11,331 bases of DNA from CAZEXD01 sp964516865 (GCA_964516865.1 CAZEXD010000022.1:1-11331), one strand, 5' to 3'. Counted from the stretch's first letter, positions 1 to 6,228 are shown. Translations and numbers: made by a program. Notes: generated by a model from the letters alone, not told the origin.

Positions 1-51
1 TTTGTTCAAGGTAGGTTCGGACTTTATCTAATAAACTCCACCAAAGACGAT

Positions 52-95
52 TTGCCGCCTCGCTCGGGGCTTCGCCCCTCGCTTTCGCCGGGCAA
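52..95. repeat. GC-rich imperfect hairpin island
   Basis: This patch is strikingly GC-rich inside very AT-rich flanks. It folds as an imperfect hairpin: TTGCC (52-56) pairs with GGCAA (91-95), and GGGGC (66-70) pairs with GCCCC (74-78) around a TTC loop, with CG/CG pairs between them. There is no T-run directly after it, so it is not a standard terminator. A plus-strand reading frame is open from base 1 through the island to a TAA at 145-147. That frame could be the tail of a gene beginning outside the window, but its translation over the island is only proline/serine/arginine-rich and I do not recognise it. A dispersed intergenic element is my inference. Confidence 0.4.
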
Positions 96-120
96 TTTTG
101 CGAATAGATCAAAGGGCTTT

Positions 121-148
121 TTGAAATTATCTAAAAATAATATATAAT
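121..148 (+). promoter_or_regulatory. sigma70-type promoter of the leftmost small gene
   Basis: A TTGAAA -35 element (121-126) is followed after 16 bp by a perfect TATAAT -10 element (143-148). Transcription would begin near 155 and run through a leader of about 200 nt to the ORF at 360. The leader contains two hairpins: CGTCTAA/TTAGGCG (180-200, one G-T pair) and GAGTGTAA/TTACACTC (327-350). Confidence 0.6.
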
Positions 149-219
149 ATAATAAAAGGTTGATATTATACATTCAATTCGTCTAAAAACGAGTTAGGCG
201 AAATTGTGCTGATTTTTAA

Positions 220-321
220 CTTACCAATCTTTATTTATTAGCAAATATAACATCTATAGAAAAACAAGCAGAAATGCCAGAATTTTTAGAACAAATTTTA
301 ACAGAAAAAAAGAAAAAATAA
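220..321 (+). pseudogene. probable ORF remnant without a start codon
   Basis: A frame open from the TAA at 217-219 to a TAA at 319-321 reads as protein-like: the C-terminal part is EMPEFLEQILTEKKKK, acidic then lysine-rich. It has no ATG or GTG near its beginning; the only ATG is internal (274) and would give 15 residues without an SD. A GTG at 206-208 in another frame leads into it and would join it with one frame change in the T/A-rich stretch around 230-240. I read it as a decayed gene or gene tail; the family is not recognised. It could also be chance. Confidence 0.25.
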
Positions 322-326
322 TTTAA

Positions 327-350
327 GAGTGTAATATTAAACTTACACTC
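327..350 (+). other. leader hairpin just upstream of the ORF at 360
   Basis: A perfect 8-bp inverted repeat, GAGTGTAA (327-334) and TTACACTC (343-350), has an 8-nt loop and ends 9 nt before the ATG at 360. It occupies the place where an SD would be expected, and none is visible, so it may affect translation initiation. There is no T-run, so it is not a terminator. Confidence 0.45.
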
Positions 351-359
351 CTAAAACTT

Positions 360-629
360 ATGTATTTGCTTTTAATAACATATTTTGTAGTGGGTATTTT
401 GCAGGATTTCTTTTTTACTTTAAATCTTAGATATGTTGCTAAAGAGAAGGTTTTTTTAGCAGTTTTAACGTCGTTTTCCACAGTTCTTATCAGCATGTTA
501 GTGCTTTATAACATTATTACTCGATTGAGCGATGAACGCGGCGTTCTTGCGATAATAATATATGCGTCTGGTATTGCTACCGGGACATTTTTGGCAATGA
601 AGTTAAAAATCGGACCTGAAGAAGAATAA
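360..629 (+). CDS. small membrane protein, DUF5698-like
   Basis: The 89-aa product is hydrophobic with three likely membrane segments (about residues 3-21, 31-52 and 62-80) and an acidic C-terminus. The pattern LRYVAKEK, a hydrophobic helix, then YASGIATGTFLAMKLKI resembles the N-terminal membrane domain (DUF5698) of the UPF0316/YebE-type family, from memory and not from a search. Those proteins usually continue into a cytoplasmic DUF2179 domain, which is absent here, so this is either a single-domain form or a truncated one. The function of the family is unknown. The ATG is the first in frame; no SD is visible upstream. The gene forms a single unit between the promoter at 121-148 and the terminator at 632-657. 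Confidence 0.65.
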   Translation: MYLLLITYFVVGILQDFFFTLNLRYVAKEKVFLAVLTSFSTVLISMLVLYNIITRLSDERGVLAIIIYASGIATGTFLAMKLKIGPEEE

Positions 630-631
630 AT

Positions 632-657
632 AAAAACCACCGTTTTGGTGGTTTTTT
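632..657 (+). terminator. strong intrinsic terminator
   Basis: A perfect 10-bp inverted repeat, AAAAACCACC (632-641) and GGTGGTTTTT (647-656), with a GTTTT loop and a run of six T, begins 2 nt after the stop codon of the 89-aa gene. The A-run on the other side means it could also work on the minus strand. Confidence 0.9.
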
Positions 658-673
658 GATTAGAAATGATAAT

Positions 674-1126
674 ATGAAGAAAAACAATATGGACACAAAA
701 AAATTAGGGCGCCTAGGGGAAGATATTGTTTGCGAATATTTAAAGAAAAAGGGTTATCAAATTTTGGAGAGAAATTATATAAAGGTTTGGGACGATAAAA
801 CAAAGGGAGAAATAGATATAGTAGCGCGGAAAAAATGGAGTTTTTTAAAATTTTTAAAAAACAAAAACGACAAAACAATTCATTTTATTGAGGTTAAAAC
901 GGTTGACTCTAATAGCAAATTTTTTCCCGAAGAAAAAGTTGATTATAGAAAGCAGGAAAAAATAAAAAAGCTTGCGGAAACATGGCTTTTGGCGCATCAA
1001 ATTCCCTTAGATTCAAAGTGGCAAATTGATGTGGCGGGAGTTTTGGTAAACGATGAGAGGGAGAAGATAAAAATTCGTTATTTTAAAAATGTTGTTAGCG
1101 AGGGCTTGACAAGAGGATTTTTTTAA
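674..1126 (+). CDS. yraN: YraN/UPF0102 family nuclease-fold protein
   Basis: The family has a PD-(D/E)XK restriction-endonuclease-like fold; its cellular role is poorly defined. With a start at 674 the product is 150 aa, longer than the usual 120 or so because of a lysine-rich insertion around residues 54-66. Family marks are LGRLGEDIVCEYLKKKGYQI (residues 11-30), GEIDIV with E46/D48 and FIEVKT with E73 and K75, giving the expected acidic and lysine active-site positions. The C-terminus RYFKNV is also typical. A TTG at 656 would overlap the upstream terminator and is unlikely. ATG 674 and ATG 689 are both possible; neither has a clear SD. The end of the gene overlaps a likely promoter for nusA. 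Confidence 0.85.
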   Translation: MKKNNMDTKKLGRLGEDIVCEYLKKKGYQILERNYIKVWDDKTKGEIDIVARKKWSFLKFLKNKNDKTIHFIEVKTVDSNSKFFPEEKVDYRKQEKIKKLAETWLLAHQIPLDSKWQIDVAGVLVNDEREKIKIRYFKNVVSEGLTRGFF

Positions 1127-1133
1127 ATAGAAT
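1106..1133 (+). promoter_or_regulatory. probable nusA-ppaC promoter at the end of yraN
   Basis: A perfect TTGACA -35 element (1106-1111), 16-bp spacer and TAGAAT -10 element (1128-1133, 5 of 6 consensus) overlap the yraN stop codon. The predicted start near 1140 gives nusA a leader of about 150 nt with two inverted repeats. Confidence 0.6.
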
Positions 1134-1160
1134 AAAAATTAAAGAAGATAAAGAAATGAT

Positions 1161-1185
1161 GTCCGTTTGACCGCGGACTCTTTTT
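1161..1185 (+). terminator. hairpin with T-run in the nusA leader (terminator or attenuator)
   Basis: GTCCGT (1161-1166) pairs with GCGGAC (1173-1178, one G-T pair) around a 6-nt loop and is followed by TCTTTTT. It can terminate transcripts from yraN. Because the probable nusA promoter lies upstream of it, it would also sit in the nusA leader and could attenuate that operon. The stem is short, so efficiency is uncertain. Confidence 0.5.
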
Positions 1186-1218
1186 ATAAACAAAAAGGAA
1201 ATCCGAACTACGAAATCT

Positions 1219-1252
1219 GAAATTCGAAACCAATTCAAAAATTTCGAATTTC
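1219..1252. repeat. 11-bp inverted repeat upstream of nusA
   Basis: GAAATTCGAAA (1219-1229) and TTTCGAATTTC (1242-1252) are perfect inverted copies with a 12-nt spacer. Further CGAA/TTCG cores lie around them (1203-1260). The style, AT-rich with a TTCG or CGAA core, matches the repeat cluster upstream of RNase Y at 6229-6290. Confidence 0.6.
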
Positions 1253-1289
1253 GAAAATCGCATTTGAGGTTTCTTTTACGAAGCAAAAT

Positions 1290-2540
1290 ATGGACATTAA
1301 ATTATTTCAAAGAGCCTTGGCGCAGATTGCTGAAGAAAGAGGAATTCCCGAAGAAAAAATTATTGAAACACTGGAAGCAGCGATTGCTACGGCATACAAA
1401 AAAGACTATGGTAAAAAAGGACAAAAAATTAAAGCAAAATTTAACCCTGTTTCCGGCGATGTTAAGTTTTGGCAGTTAAAATTAGTGGTTGATAAAGATA
1501 TGATTTATTCGGAAGAAGAAATAACCAAATTAAAAGAAAAAAAAGAAATTCTTTCTCTTGAAGCAACTGAATCGCTAGAGGATAAAAAGGTTATATTTAA
1601 TCCGGAAAAGCATATTATGATTGAAGAGGCGAAAAAGTATAATCCTCAAATCAAACCAGGCGAGGAGTTAGAAATTCCTTTAACCCCTCAAACAAATTAT
1701 GGTCGTATTGCGGCCCAAACCGCAAAACAGGTTATTTTACAGAAAATCAGAGAAACTGAAAAGGAAATTGTTTTAAAAGAATTTAAATCAAAAGAGGGAG
1801 AAATAGTTTCGGGGATTATTCAACGGATAGAGGGCCAGACTATTTTTGTTGATATAGGAAAAACCCTGGGCGTTCTCAATAAGGAAGAACAAATACCGGG
1901 TGAATTTTATCGGATTGGTCAACGTTTAAAATTTTATATTCTTAAAGCGGAGGAAACACCCAAAGGACCAATTGTTTTGCTTTCCCGCGCTTATCCAAAA
2001 TTGGTTTCAAAACTTTTTGAATTAGAAGTGCCGGAGATTAATGCTGGTACGGTAACAGTAAGGGCCATTGCCCGAGAACCAGGGTTTCGGAGCAAAATCG
2101 CCGTTATTTCAAATGATGAACAGATTGATCCGGTTGGTGCCTTGGTGGGGCAACGCGGGACTAGAATTATGGCAGTAATTAATGAATTGGGCGGCGAGAA
2201 AATTGATGTGGTCGAGTGGCACGAAAAACCGGAAAAATTTATTGCCAATGCCTTGGGGCCGGCTAAAATTATTGATGTAAAAATTGATAAAAAAAATACC
2301 GCTAAGGTGACAGTACCAGAAGACCAACTTTCTTTAGCCATTGGAAAAGATGGTCGAAATGTTCGTTTAGCGGCTAATCTTACTGGTTGGAAAATCGATG
2401 TGGAAGGAGTATCTGAAGACGGAAAAGAGAAAAAAGAAGTTATTTCCGTTGAGCCAGAAAAAAAAGAAACAGAAAATTCGGTCGGGGCAGAGAAAAAAAA
2501 TGAAGGTAAAAAAGATAAAAAAGAAAATAAAAAAGAATAA
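1290..2540 (+). CDS. nusA: transcription termination/antitermination factor NusA
   Basis: NusA binds RNA polymerase and nascent RNA and modulates pausing, intrinsic termination and antitermination. The 416-aa product has the expected order: N-terminal polymerase-binding domain (about 1-130, starting LFQRALAQIAEERGIPEEK), an S1 domain (about 168-233, VSGIIQRIEGQTIFVDIG), KH1 with GQRG at 288-291 and KH2 with GKDG at 352-355. The last 40 residues or so are a lysine/glutamate-rich, probably disordered tail in place of the acidic repeats seen in gammaproteobacteria. The SD is weak (GAAG at 1280-1283). The gene is followed after only 6 bp by a pyrophosphatase gene, so the two are probably co-transcribed. 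The usual neighbours rimP, ylxR and infB are absent. Confidence 0.97.
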   Translation: MDIKLFQRALAQIAEERGIPEEKIIETLEAAIATAYKKDYGKKGQKIKAKFNPVSGDVKFWQLKLVVDKDMIYSEEEITKLKEKKEILSLEATESLEDKKVIFNPEKHIMIEEAKKYNPQIKPGEELEIPLTPQTNYGRIAAQTAKQVILQKIRETEKEIVLKEFKSKEGEIVSGIIQRIEGQTIFVDIGKTLGVLNKEEQIPGEFYRIGQRLKFYILKAEETPKGPIVLLSRAYPKLVSKLFELEVPEINAGTVTVRAIAREPGFRSKIAVISNDEQIDPVGALVGQRGTRIMAVINELGGEKIDVVEWHEKPEKFIANALGPAKIIDVKIDKKNTAKVTVPEDQLSLAIGKDGRNVRLAANLTGWKIDVEGVSEDGKEKKEVISVEPEKKETENSVGAEKKNEGKKDKKENKKE

Positions 2541-2546
2541 AAACAT

Positions 2547-3515
2547 ATGAAAAATATTTTTTCTATCGGCCACAAAAATCCCGATACTGACTCAATTATT
2601 GCCTCTATTATTTTTTGTGAATTTATTAAAAAGTTAAAAAAACCCATAGCCGGTTTTTCAACGGGGATCATCAAAGCGGTTAGGGCTGGAGAATTAAACA
2701 ACGAGACAAAGTTTGTTTTAAAATATTTCAAGCAAACTCCACCCCTTTTGATGAAAAATCTAAAAAACAAAAAAGTGATTTTAATAGACCACGGAGATTA
2801 CGAACAAGCAGTAGGTGGAATTGAAAATGCAGAAATTATTGGAGTAATAGACCACCATAAACTGGGGGGAATTAAAACCGCTGAACCGATTTTTTACCGC
2901 GCTGAACCCGTGGGGAGCACTAGTACGATTATAGCAAAAATTTTTTTAGAAAATAATCTTTCTTTTAATAAGAAAACAGCCGGGCTTTTGTTAGCCGGTA
3001 TTTTGTCAGACACCTTGAATCTTACTTCCCCCACCACGACGGGTGATGATAAAAAAATCGTGAAAATTCTAAATAAAATCGCAAAAGAAAATATAAGCGC
3101 TTTTTCACGAAAAATGTTTGAGGCCAAGTCGGACATCAGCGGCATTTCTCCTGCTAAAATTGTCAGCAGTGATTACAAAGAGTTTAAGGCGGGCGAAATA
3201 AACTTTGGCATTGGCGTGTGGGAGACAACCTCTCCCCAAAAAGTTAAAGAAATAAAAAATGAAATTTTCGACGCTTTAAACAAACTCAAAAAGGTCCGCA
3301 ATATGGATTTAATGTTTTTCGTTTTAGTTGACATTTTTAAAAGAAATAGCGAAATTTTCATTCTCGGCGAGAAAGAAAAAACAATCGCAGAAAAGGTATT
3401 TAGAAAAGAGGTAAAAAACAATTTGCTTTTCTTGCCGGGAGTGGTTTCAAGGAAAAAAGAAATACTTCCTCCTTTGCTGAAATTTTTTGAAAAAAATGAA
3501 ATTGGGAAACAATAA
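2547..3515 (+). CDS. ppaC: manganese-dependent inorganic pyrophosphatase (family II, DHH/DHHA2)
   Basis: The enzyme hydrolyses pyrophosphate to two phosphates in the cytoplasm, pulling RNA, DNA and aminoacyl-tRNA synthesis forward. The 322-aa length fits the family. Metal-binding motifs are in order: GHKNPDTDS (H9, D13, D15), IDHGDY (D81), IDHHKL (D102, H103, H104) and ILSDTLNLTSPTTTGDD (D155). The C-terminal DHHA2 domain ends with SRKKEILPPL (301-310), the substrate-binding signature that separates family II pyrophosphatases from nanoRNase/RecJ-type DHH proteins. The gene lies 6 bp after nusA with no SD of its own visible, so translational coupling is possible. Joining a polymerase factor with removal of the polymerase by-product is metabolically sensible, but that is inference. 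Confidence 0.92.
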   Translation: MKNIFSIGHKNPDTDSIIASIIFCEFIKKLKKPIAGFSTGIIKAVRAGELNNETKFVLKYFKQTPPLLMKNLKNKKVILIDHGDYEQAVGGIENAEIIGVIDHHKLGGIKTAEPIFYRAEPVGSTSTIIAKIFLENNLSFNKKTAGLLLAGILSDTLNLTSPTTTGDDKKIVKILNKIAKENISAFSRKMFEAKSDISGISPAKIVSSDYKEFKAGEINFGIGVWETTSPQKVKEIKNEIFDALNKLKKVRNMDLMFFVLVDIFKRNSEIFILGEKEKTIAEKVFRKEVKNNLLFLPGVVSRKKEILPPLLKFFEKNEIGKQ

Positions 3516-3570
3516 TCTGCCACCACTTCTTAATCTCATAATTCGGAATCTTTAAATAAACTAAAAATTT

Positions 3571-3591
3571 ACGGCCCAACGCTTTGGTCGT
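3571..3591 (+). other. hairpin before the tspO ribosome binding site
   Basis: ACGGCCCAA (3571-3579) pairs with TTGGTCGT (3584-3591) with one bulged C, one G-T pair and a CGCT loop. It has no T-run, and it ends 12 nt before the GAGG of the tspO SD. It may be an mRNA 3'-end or leader structure; the role is unknown. Confidence 0.3.
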
Positions 3592-3601
3592 AAGAGTAAG
3601 A

Positions 3602-3608
3602 GAGAGGT
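3602..3608 (+). promoter_or_regulatory. ribosome binding site of tspO
   Basis: GAGAGGT, with GAGG at 3604-3607, lies 9 nt before the ATG at 3617. It is one of the few clear SD sequences in this window and fixes the start. Confidence 0.75.
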
Positions 3609-3616
3609 AAAATAAT

Positions 3617-4012
3617 ATGGATGCATTTAATTGGTATCAAAATTTAGCAAAACCGAGTTGGGCACCGCCTGGTTGGCTTTTTGGCCCGATGTGGACCATT
3701 TTGTATATTTTAATAGCAATTTCTTTCGGCGCTGTTTTTTATAAAGTTTTTAAAAAACAATTGCCCTGGCTGGTTGCCCTACCTTTTTTGTTAAACTTAG
3801 TTTTTAATTTTGCTTTTTCGCCAATTCAGTTTAATTTACAAAATAATTTTTTAGCGTCAGTTGATATTCTATTGGTGCTGGCAACGCTGGCATGGTTAAT
3901 GGCGGTCGCGTGGCAGAAAATCCGCTGGGTTTTTTGGCTAAATATTCCCTATTTTTTGTGGGTTGGGCTTGCTACCATTCTCCAAGTTACAATCACATAT
4001 TTAAATTGGTGA
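3617..4012 (+). CDS. tspO: TspO/MBR family membrane protein
   Basis: TspO proteins are five-helix membrane proteins that bind porphyrins and other hydrophobic ligands; bacterial members are linked to tetrapyrrole and stress responses. The 131-aa product is shorter than the usual 150-160 aa, mainly because the N-terminus begins directly at the hallmark KPSWAPPGWLFGPMWTILY (residues 12-30). Five hydrophobic, tryptophan-rich segments follow. NLVFNFAFSPIQF and the C-terminal PYFLWVGLATILQVTITYLNW segment are family-like. The stop codon is TGA right after a tryptophan. No tetrapyrrole gene is nearby, so the ligand cannot be inferred. The gene stands alone between hairpins at 3571-3591 and 4059-4072. 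Confidence 0.92.
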   Translation: MDAFNWYQNLAKPSWAPPGWLFGPMWTILYILIAISFGAVFYKVFKKQLPWLVALPFLLNLVFNFAFSPIQFNLQNNFLASVDILLVLATLAWLMAVAWQKIRWVFWLNIPYFLWVGLATILQVTITYLNW

Positions 4013-4058
4013 AAAGGAGATGAGCGATATTAATTTGAAAACAAAAAGAATTCTATTC

Positions 4059-4078
4059 GCGCCTTCGGGCGCCGTTTG
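4059..4078 (+). terminator. UUCG-tetraloop hairpin, probable weak terminator
   Basis: GCGCC (4059-4063), a TTCG loop and GGCGC (4068-4072) form a very stable C(UUCG)G hairpin 47 nt after tspO. Only a broken T-tract follows (CGTTTGATTTA), so termination may be partial. It separates tspO from tig. Confidence 0.5.
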
Positions 4079-4121
4079 ATTTATTAAAAAAAATTGTAAA
4101 CTAAAAAATATTATATGATAT

Positions 4122-5465
4122 ATGAAAACAGAAATAAAAAAACTTCCTAAATCGCAATTAGAAATAACATTTGAATTAACAACCGAAGAATTTCAGAAGC
4201 ATTTTGACGAGGCTATTTCGCGCCTACAAAATCAAATAAAAATTGATGGATTCCGGCCAGGCCAAGTGCCTCAAAAAATTTTTGAAGAAAAAGTTGGGAA
4301 AGAAAATATTTTACTGGAGGCCGGCGATTTGGCAATTCAAGAAAGTTATTATAAATGCCTTTCTGAAAACAATTTAGAACCGATTGGTAAGCCGGAGATT
4401 CAAATTTTAAAAATTGCTTATGGAAATCCCTTCCTTTTTAAAATAAGGGTGGCTATTTTGCCACAGATTGATTTGCCTAATTACAAACAAATTGCCTCTC
4501 AAATAAAAAAGAAACTGATTTCTGTTACCGAAGAAGAAATTAACGACACCCTTTTTTATTTAAGAAACTCGCGGGCAAAATTTTTTCCTCTTGACAGAGC
4601 GGCGGAAAAAAAGGATTTTATTACTATTGAATATAAAAGTCCTGATATAAATATGGGAAAAAAGATTAAAGATGAATTTATTTTAGGCGAAGGGGGATTT
4701 ATTCGGGGCTTCGAAGACAATCTTATTGGGCTAAAGGCGGGAGAAGAAAAAAGTTTTTCTTTAAAATTTCCTTCCTCTTTTGCGAAGTTTAATGAAAAAA
4801 ACAAAGAAGAGATAGAAAACGAAAAAATATCTTTAGGTCCAGAAAGAGATAAGAATTTTTTAAGAAAAAATTTAGCGGGAAAAGAAGTAAGTTTTACGGT
4901 AAAAATGATTTCCATTCAAAAAGTAGAATTGCCAGAAATCAATGATGATTTTGCTAAAAGTTTGGGGAAATTTGATAATTTAACTTCTTTGAAAAATAGT
5001 ATTAAAGATGGAATAATGCTTGAAAAAGAAGCACAAGAGAAATATAGACGGAGAGAAGAAGTTTTAGAAAGAATTAGTGAAGAAACTAAATTTGAACTCC
5101 CTCAGATTTTAATTGATTCGGAAAAAGAAAGATTGTTTGCGAGTTTTTCCGAAAGAATTAATAATGATTTTAAAATTTCCCTTCAAGATTATTTATTATC
5201 AACAAACCAAGATGAAGCTCGTTTTCGAGAATCTTTTAATAAGGAAGCCGAAAAAAGAGTTAGGGCTTTTCTAATTTTGAGGGAAATTGGAAAAAGAGAA
5301 AATATTTTAGTTGGAGAGGAAGAGGTTGAAAATGGAGCAAATGAAATAATAAAAAATTACTCTCCTGAAACTGCTAAAAAAATTGACATTAACTCTTTAA
5401 AAGAGTATACTAAAGAATTAATATACAACGAGAAGGTTCTTCAATTTCTTGAAAAACTTTCTTAA
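4122..5465 (+). CDS. tig: trigger factor, ribosome-associated chaperone/prolyl isomerase
   Basis: Trigger factor binds ribosomal protein L23 at the tunnel exit and shields nascent chains. The 447-aa product has the N-terminal ribosome-binding domain with the signature GFRPGQVP (43-50), a central FKBP-type prolyl isomerase domain (about 162-262, including DFITIEYKS and EFILGEGGFIRGFEDNLIGL) and a helical C-terminal chaperone domain. The FKBP domain carries an extra charged stretch of about 30 residues (about 218-247) before LAGKEVSFTV, where most family members go almost directly from the FP to the LAGK motif. The start lacks an SD. The gene precedes clpP, a common neighbour, but the 3' end contains a separate clpP promoter. 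Confidence 0.95.
   Translation: MKTEIKKLPKSQLEITFELTTEEFQKHFDEAISRLQNQIKIDGFRPGQVPQKIFEEKVGKENILLEAGDLAIQESYYKCLSENNLEPIGKPEIQILKIAYGNPFLFKIRVAILPQIDLPNYKQIASQIKKKLISVTEEEINDTLFYLRNSRAKFFPLDRAAEKKDFITIEYKSPDINMGKKIKDEFILGEGGFIRGFEDNLIGLKAGEEKSFSLKFPSSFAKFNEKNKEEIENEKISLGPERDKNFLRKNLAGKEVSFTVKMISIQKVELPEINDDFAKSLGKFDNLTSLKNSIKDGIMLEKEAQEKYRRREEVLERISEETKFELPQILIDSEKERLFASFSERINNDFKISLQDYLLSTNQDEARFRESFNKEAEKRVRAFLILREIGKRENILVGEEEVENGANEIIKNYSPETAKKIDINSLKEYTKELIYNEKVLQFLEKLS
5383..5411 (+). promoter_or_regulatory. clpP promoter inside the 3' end of tig
   Basis: A perfect TTGACA (5383-5388), an exact 17-bp spacer and TATACT (5406-5411, 5 of 6 consensus) make this the best sigma70-type match in the window. 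The predicted start near 5418 is inside the tig coding region, giving clpP a leader of about 135 nt. Confidence 0.65.
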
Positions 5466-5505
5466 TATTAGTAAATTAATATTTAATTTATATTTGATTA
5501 ATTAA

Positions 5506-5545
5506 ACCCGAGTGAACCCCAAATTTGTCGAGGGGGAACAAGGGT
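5506..5545 (+). promoter_or_regulatory. clpP: clpP leader hairpin reaching the ribosome binding site
   Basis: CCCC (5517-5520) can pair with GGGG (5532-5535), and the outer ACCC (5506-5509) can pair with GGGT (5542-5545). The outer 3' strand is part of the SD AGGG (5541-5544), 8 nt before the GTG start. Folding would hide the ribosome binding site; the GC-rich arms stand out in an AT-rich gap. It is neither a CIRCE nor a CtsR site. A regulatory role is inference. Confidence 0.4.
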
Positions 5546-5552
5546 AAAGAAT

Positions 5553-6149
5553 GTGCCAATAGTTCCAACTATTGTTGAGAAATCGCAGCGCGGTGAACGT
5601 GCTTATGATATATTTTCCCGACTTTTGGAAGAAAGAATTGTTTTTTTAGCGGGTCCGATAACAGACCTTAATGCTAATTTGGTGATTGCTCAAATTTTGT
5701 ACTTGGCCTCAAAGGATCCAAAGCGCGATATTAAAATCTATATTAATAGCCCCGGTGGTTCTGTAACAGCGGGATTGGCAATTTATGATACAATTCAATA
5801 TGTAAAATGTCCCATTACCACCATTTGTATTGGTTTGACGGCTTCGATGGCAGCGATTATTTTGGCCGCCGGCACCAAAGGCAAGCGCTTTGCATTACCA
5901 AATGCCGAAATTTTGCTTCATCAAGTTGCAGGAGGAGTAACTGGACAAGCGACAGAGATTGAGATTACCGCAAAACAGATTATTAAATTGAAAGATAAAT
6001 TAAATAAAATATTGGCTTTTCATACCGGTCAACCCTTAGAGAAGGTGGCGAAAGACACCGATAGAGATTTTTATCTTTCGGCTGAAGAGGCAAAAAAATA
6101 CGGTTTGATAGATGATGTCATCATCGGCACCAAAGAAAAGTTAAGATAG
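5553..6149 (+). CDS. clpP: ATP-dependent Clp protease proteolytic subunit ClpP
   Basis: ClpP forms the 14-subunit chamber of Clp proteases and degrades proteins delivered by ClpX or ClpA/C ATPases. The 198-aa product covers the whole family length. The catalytic triad is visible: Ser98 in GLTASMAAI, His123 in LLHQVAGG and Asp172 in DTDRDFYLSAEEA. INSPGGSVTAGLAIYDT and GTKGKRFALPNAE are standard. Around the active site it differs from the common GxAASMGA and HQPLGG forms (Thr96, Ala100, Val125). The start is GTG at 5553, supported by AGGG at 5541-5544 and by the N-terminus PIVPTIVEKSQRGERAYDIFSRLL; the ATG at 5551 is out of frame. No clpX follows. Confidence 0.97.
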   Translation: MPIVPTIVEKSQRGERAYDIFSRLLEERIVFLAGPITDLNANLVIAQILYLASKDPKRDIKIYINSPGGSVTAGLAIYDTIQYVKCPITTICIGLTASMAAIILAAGTKGKRFALPNAEILLHQVAGGVTGQATEIEITAKQIIKLKDKLNKILAFHTGQPLEKVAKDTDRDFYLSAEEAKKYGLIDDVIIGTKEKLR

Positions 6150-6185
6150 TTTTAAGAATCGCAAACAAAACTCATAAGCATTGTC

Positions 6186-6211
6186 ACTCACCGCGCTGAA
6201 GTGAGTTTTTT
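6186..6211 (+). terminator. intrinsic terminator after clpP
   Basis: ACTCAC (6186-6191) pairs with GTGAGT (6201-6206) and is followed by a T-run to 6211. A competing longer pairing exists between AAAACTCA (6167-6174) and TGAGTTTT (6202-6209). It lies 37 nt after the clpP stop. Confidence 0.75.
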
Positions 6212-6228
6212 ATTTTAAATAAATTCTG

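Noticed and set aside
1991..2770. Long minus-strand frame opposite nusA and ppaC.
   Set aside because: The translation is Phe/Ser/Ile-rich as expected for the complement of AT-rich coding DNA, and it runs across two well-supported genes.
3328..3333. Perfect TTGACA inside ppaC.
   Set aside because: No acceptable -10 element lies 16-18 bp downstream.
3590..3600. GTAAGAGTAAG shared with 11160-11170.
   Set aside because: An 11-base match within 11 kb of biased sequence is expected by chance, and the contexts are unrelated.
3617..4020. UGA recoding as glycine (code 25), as in some candidate phyla.
   Set aside because: All long genes are intact under the standard code, and TGA ends tspO at the place expected for the family.
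4020..4079. Mini-ORF of 19 codons after tspO, preceded by AAAAGGAG.
   Set aside because: The SD-like sequence touches the ATG with no spacing, and the frame runs through the UUCG terminator hairpin.
4591..4596. Perfect TTGACA inside tig.
   Set aside because: The sequence at the -10 distance is GATTTT and no gene start follows.
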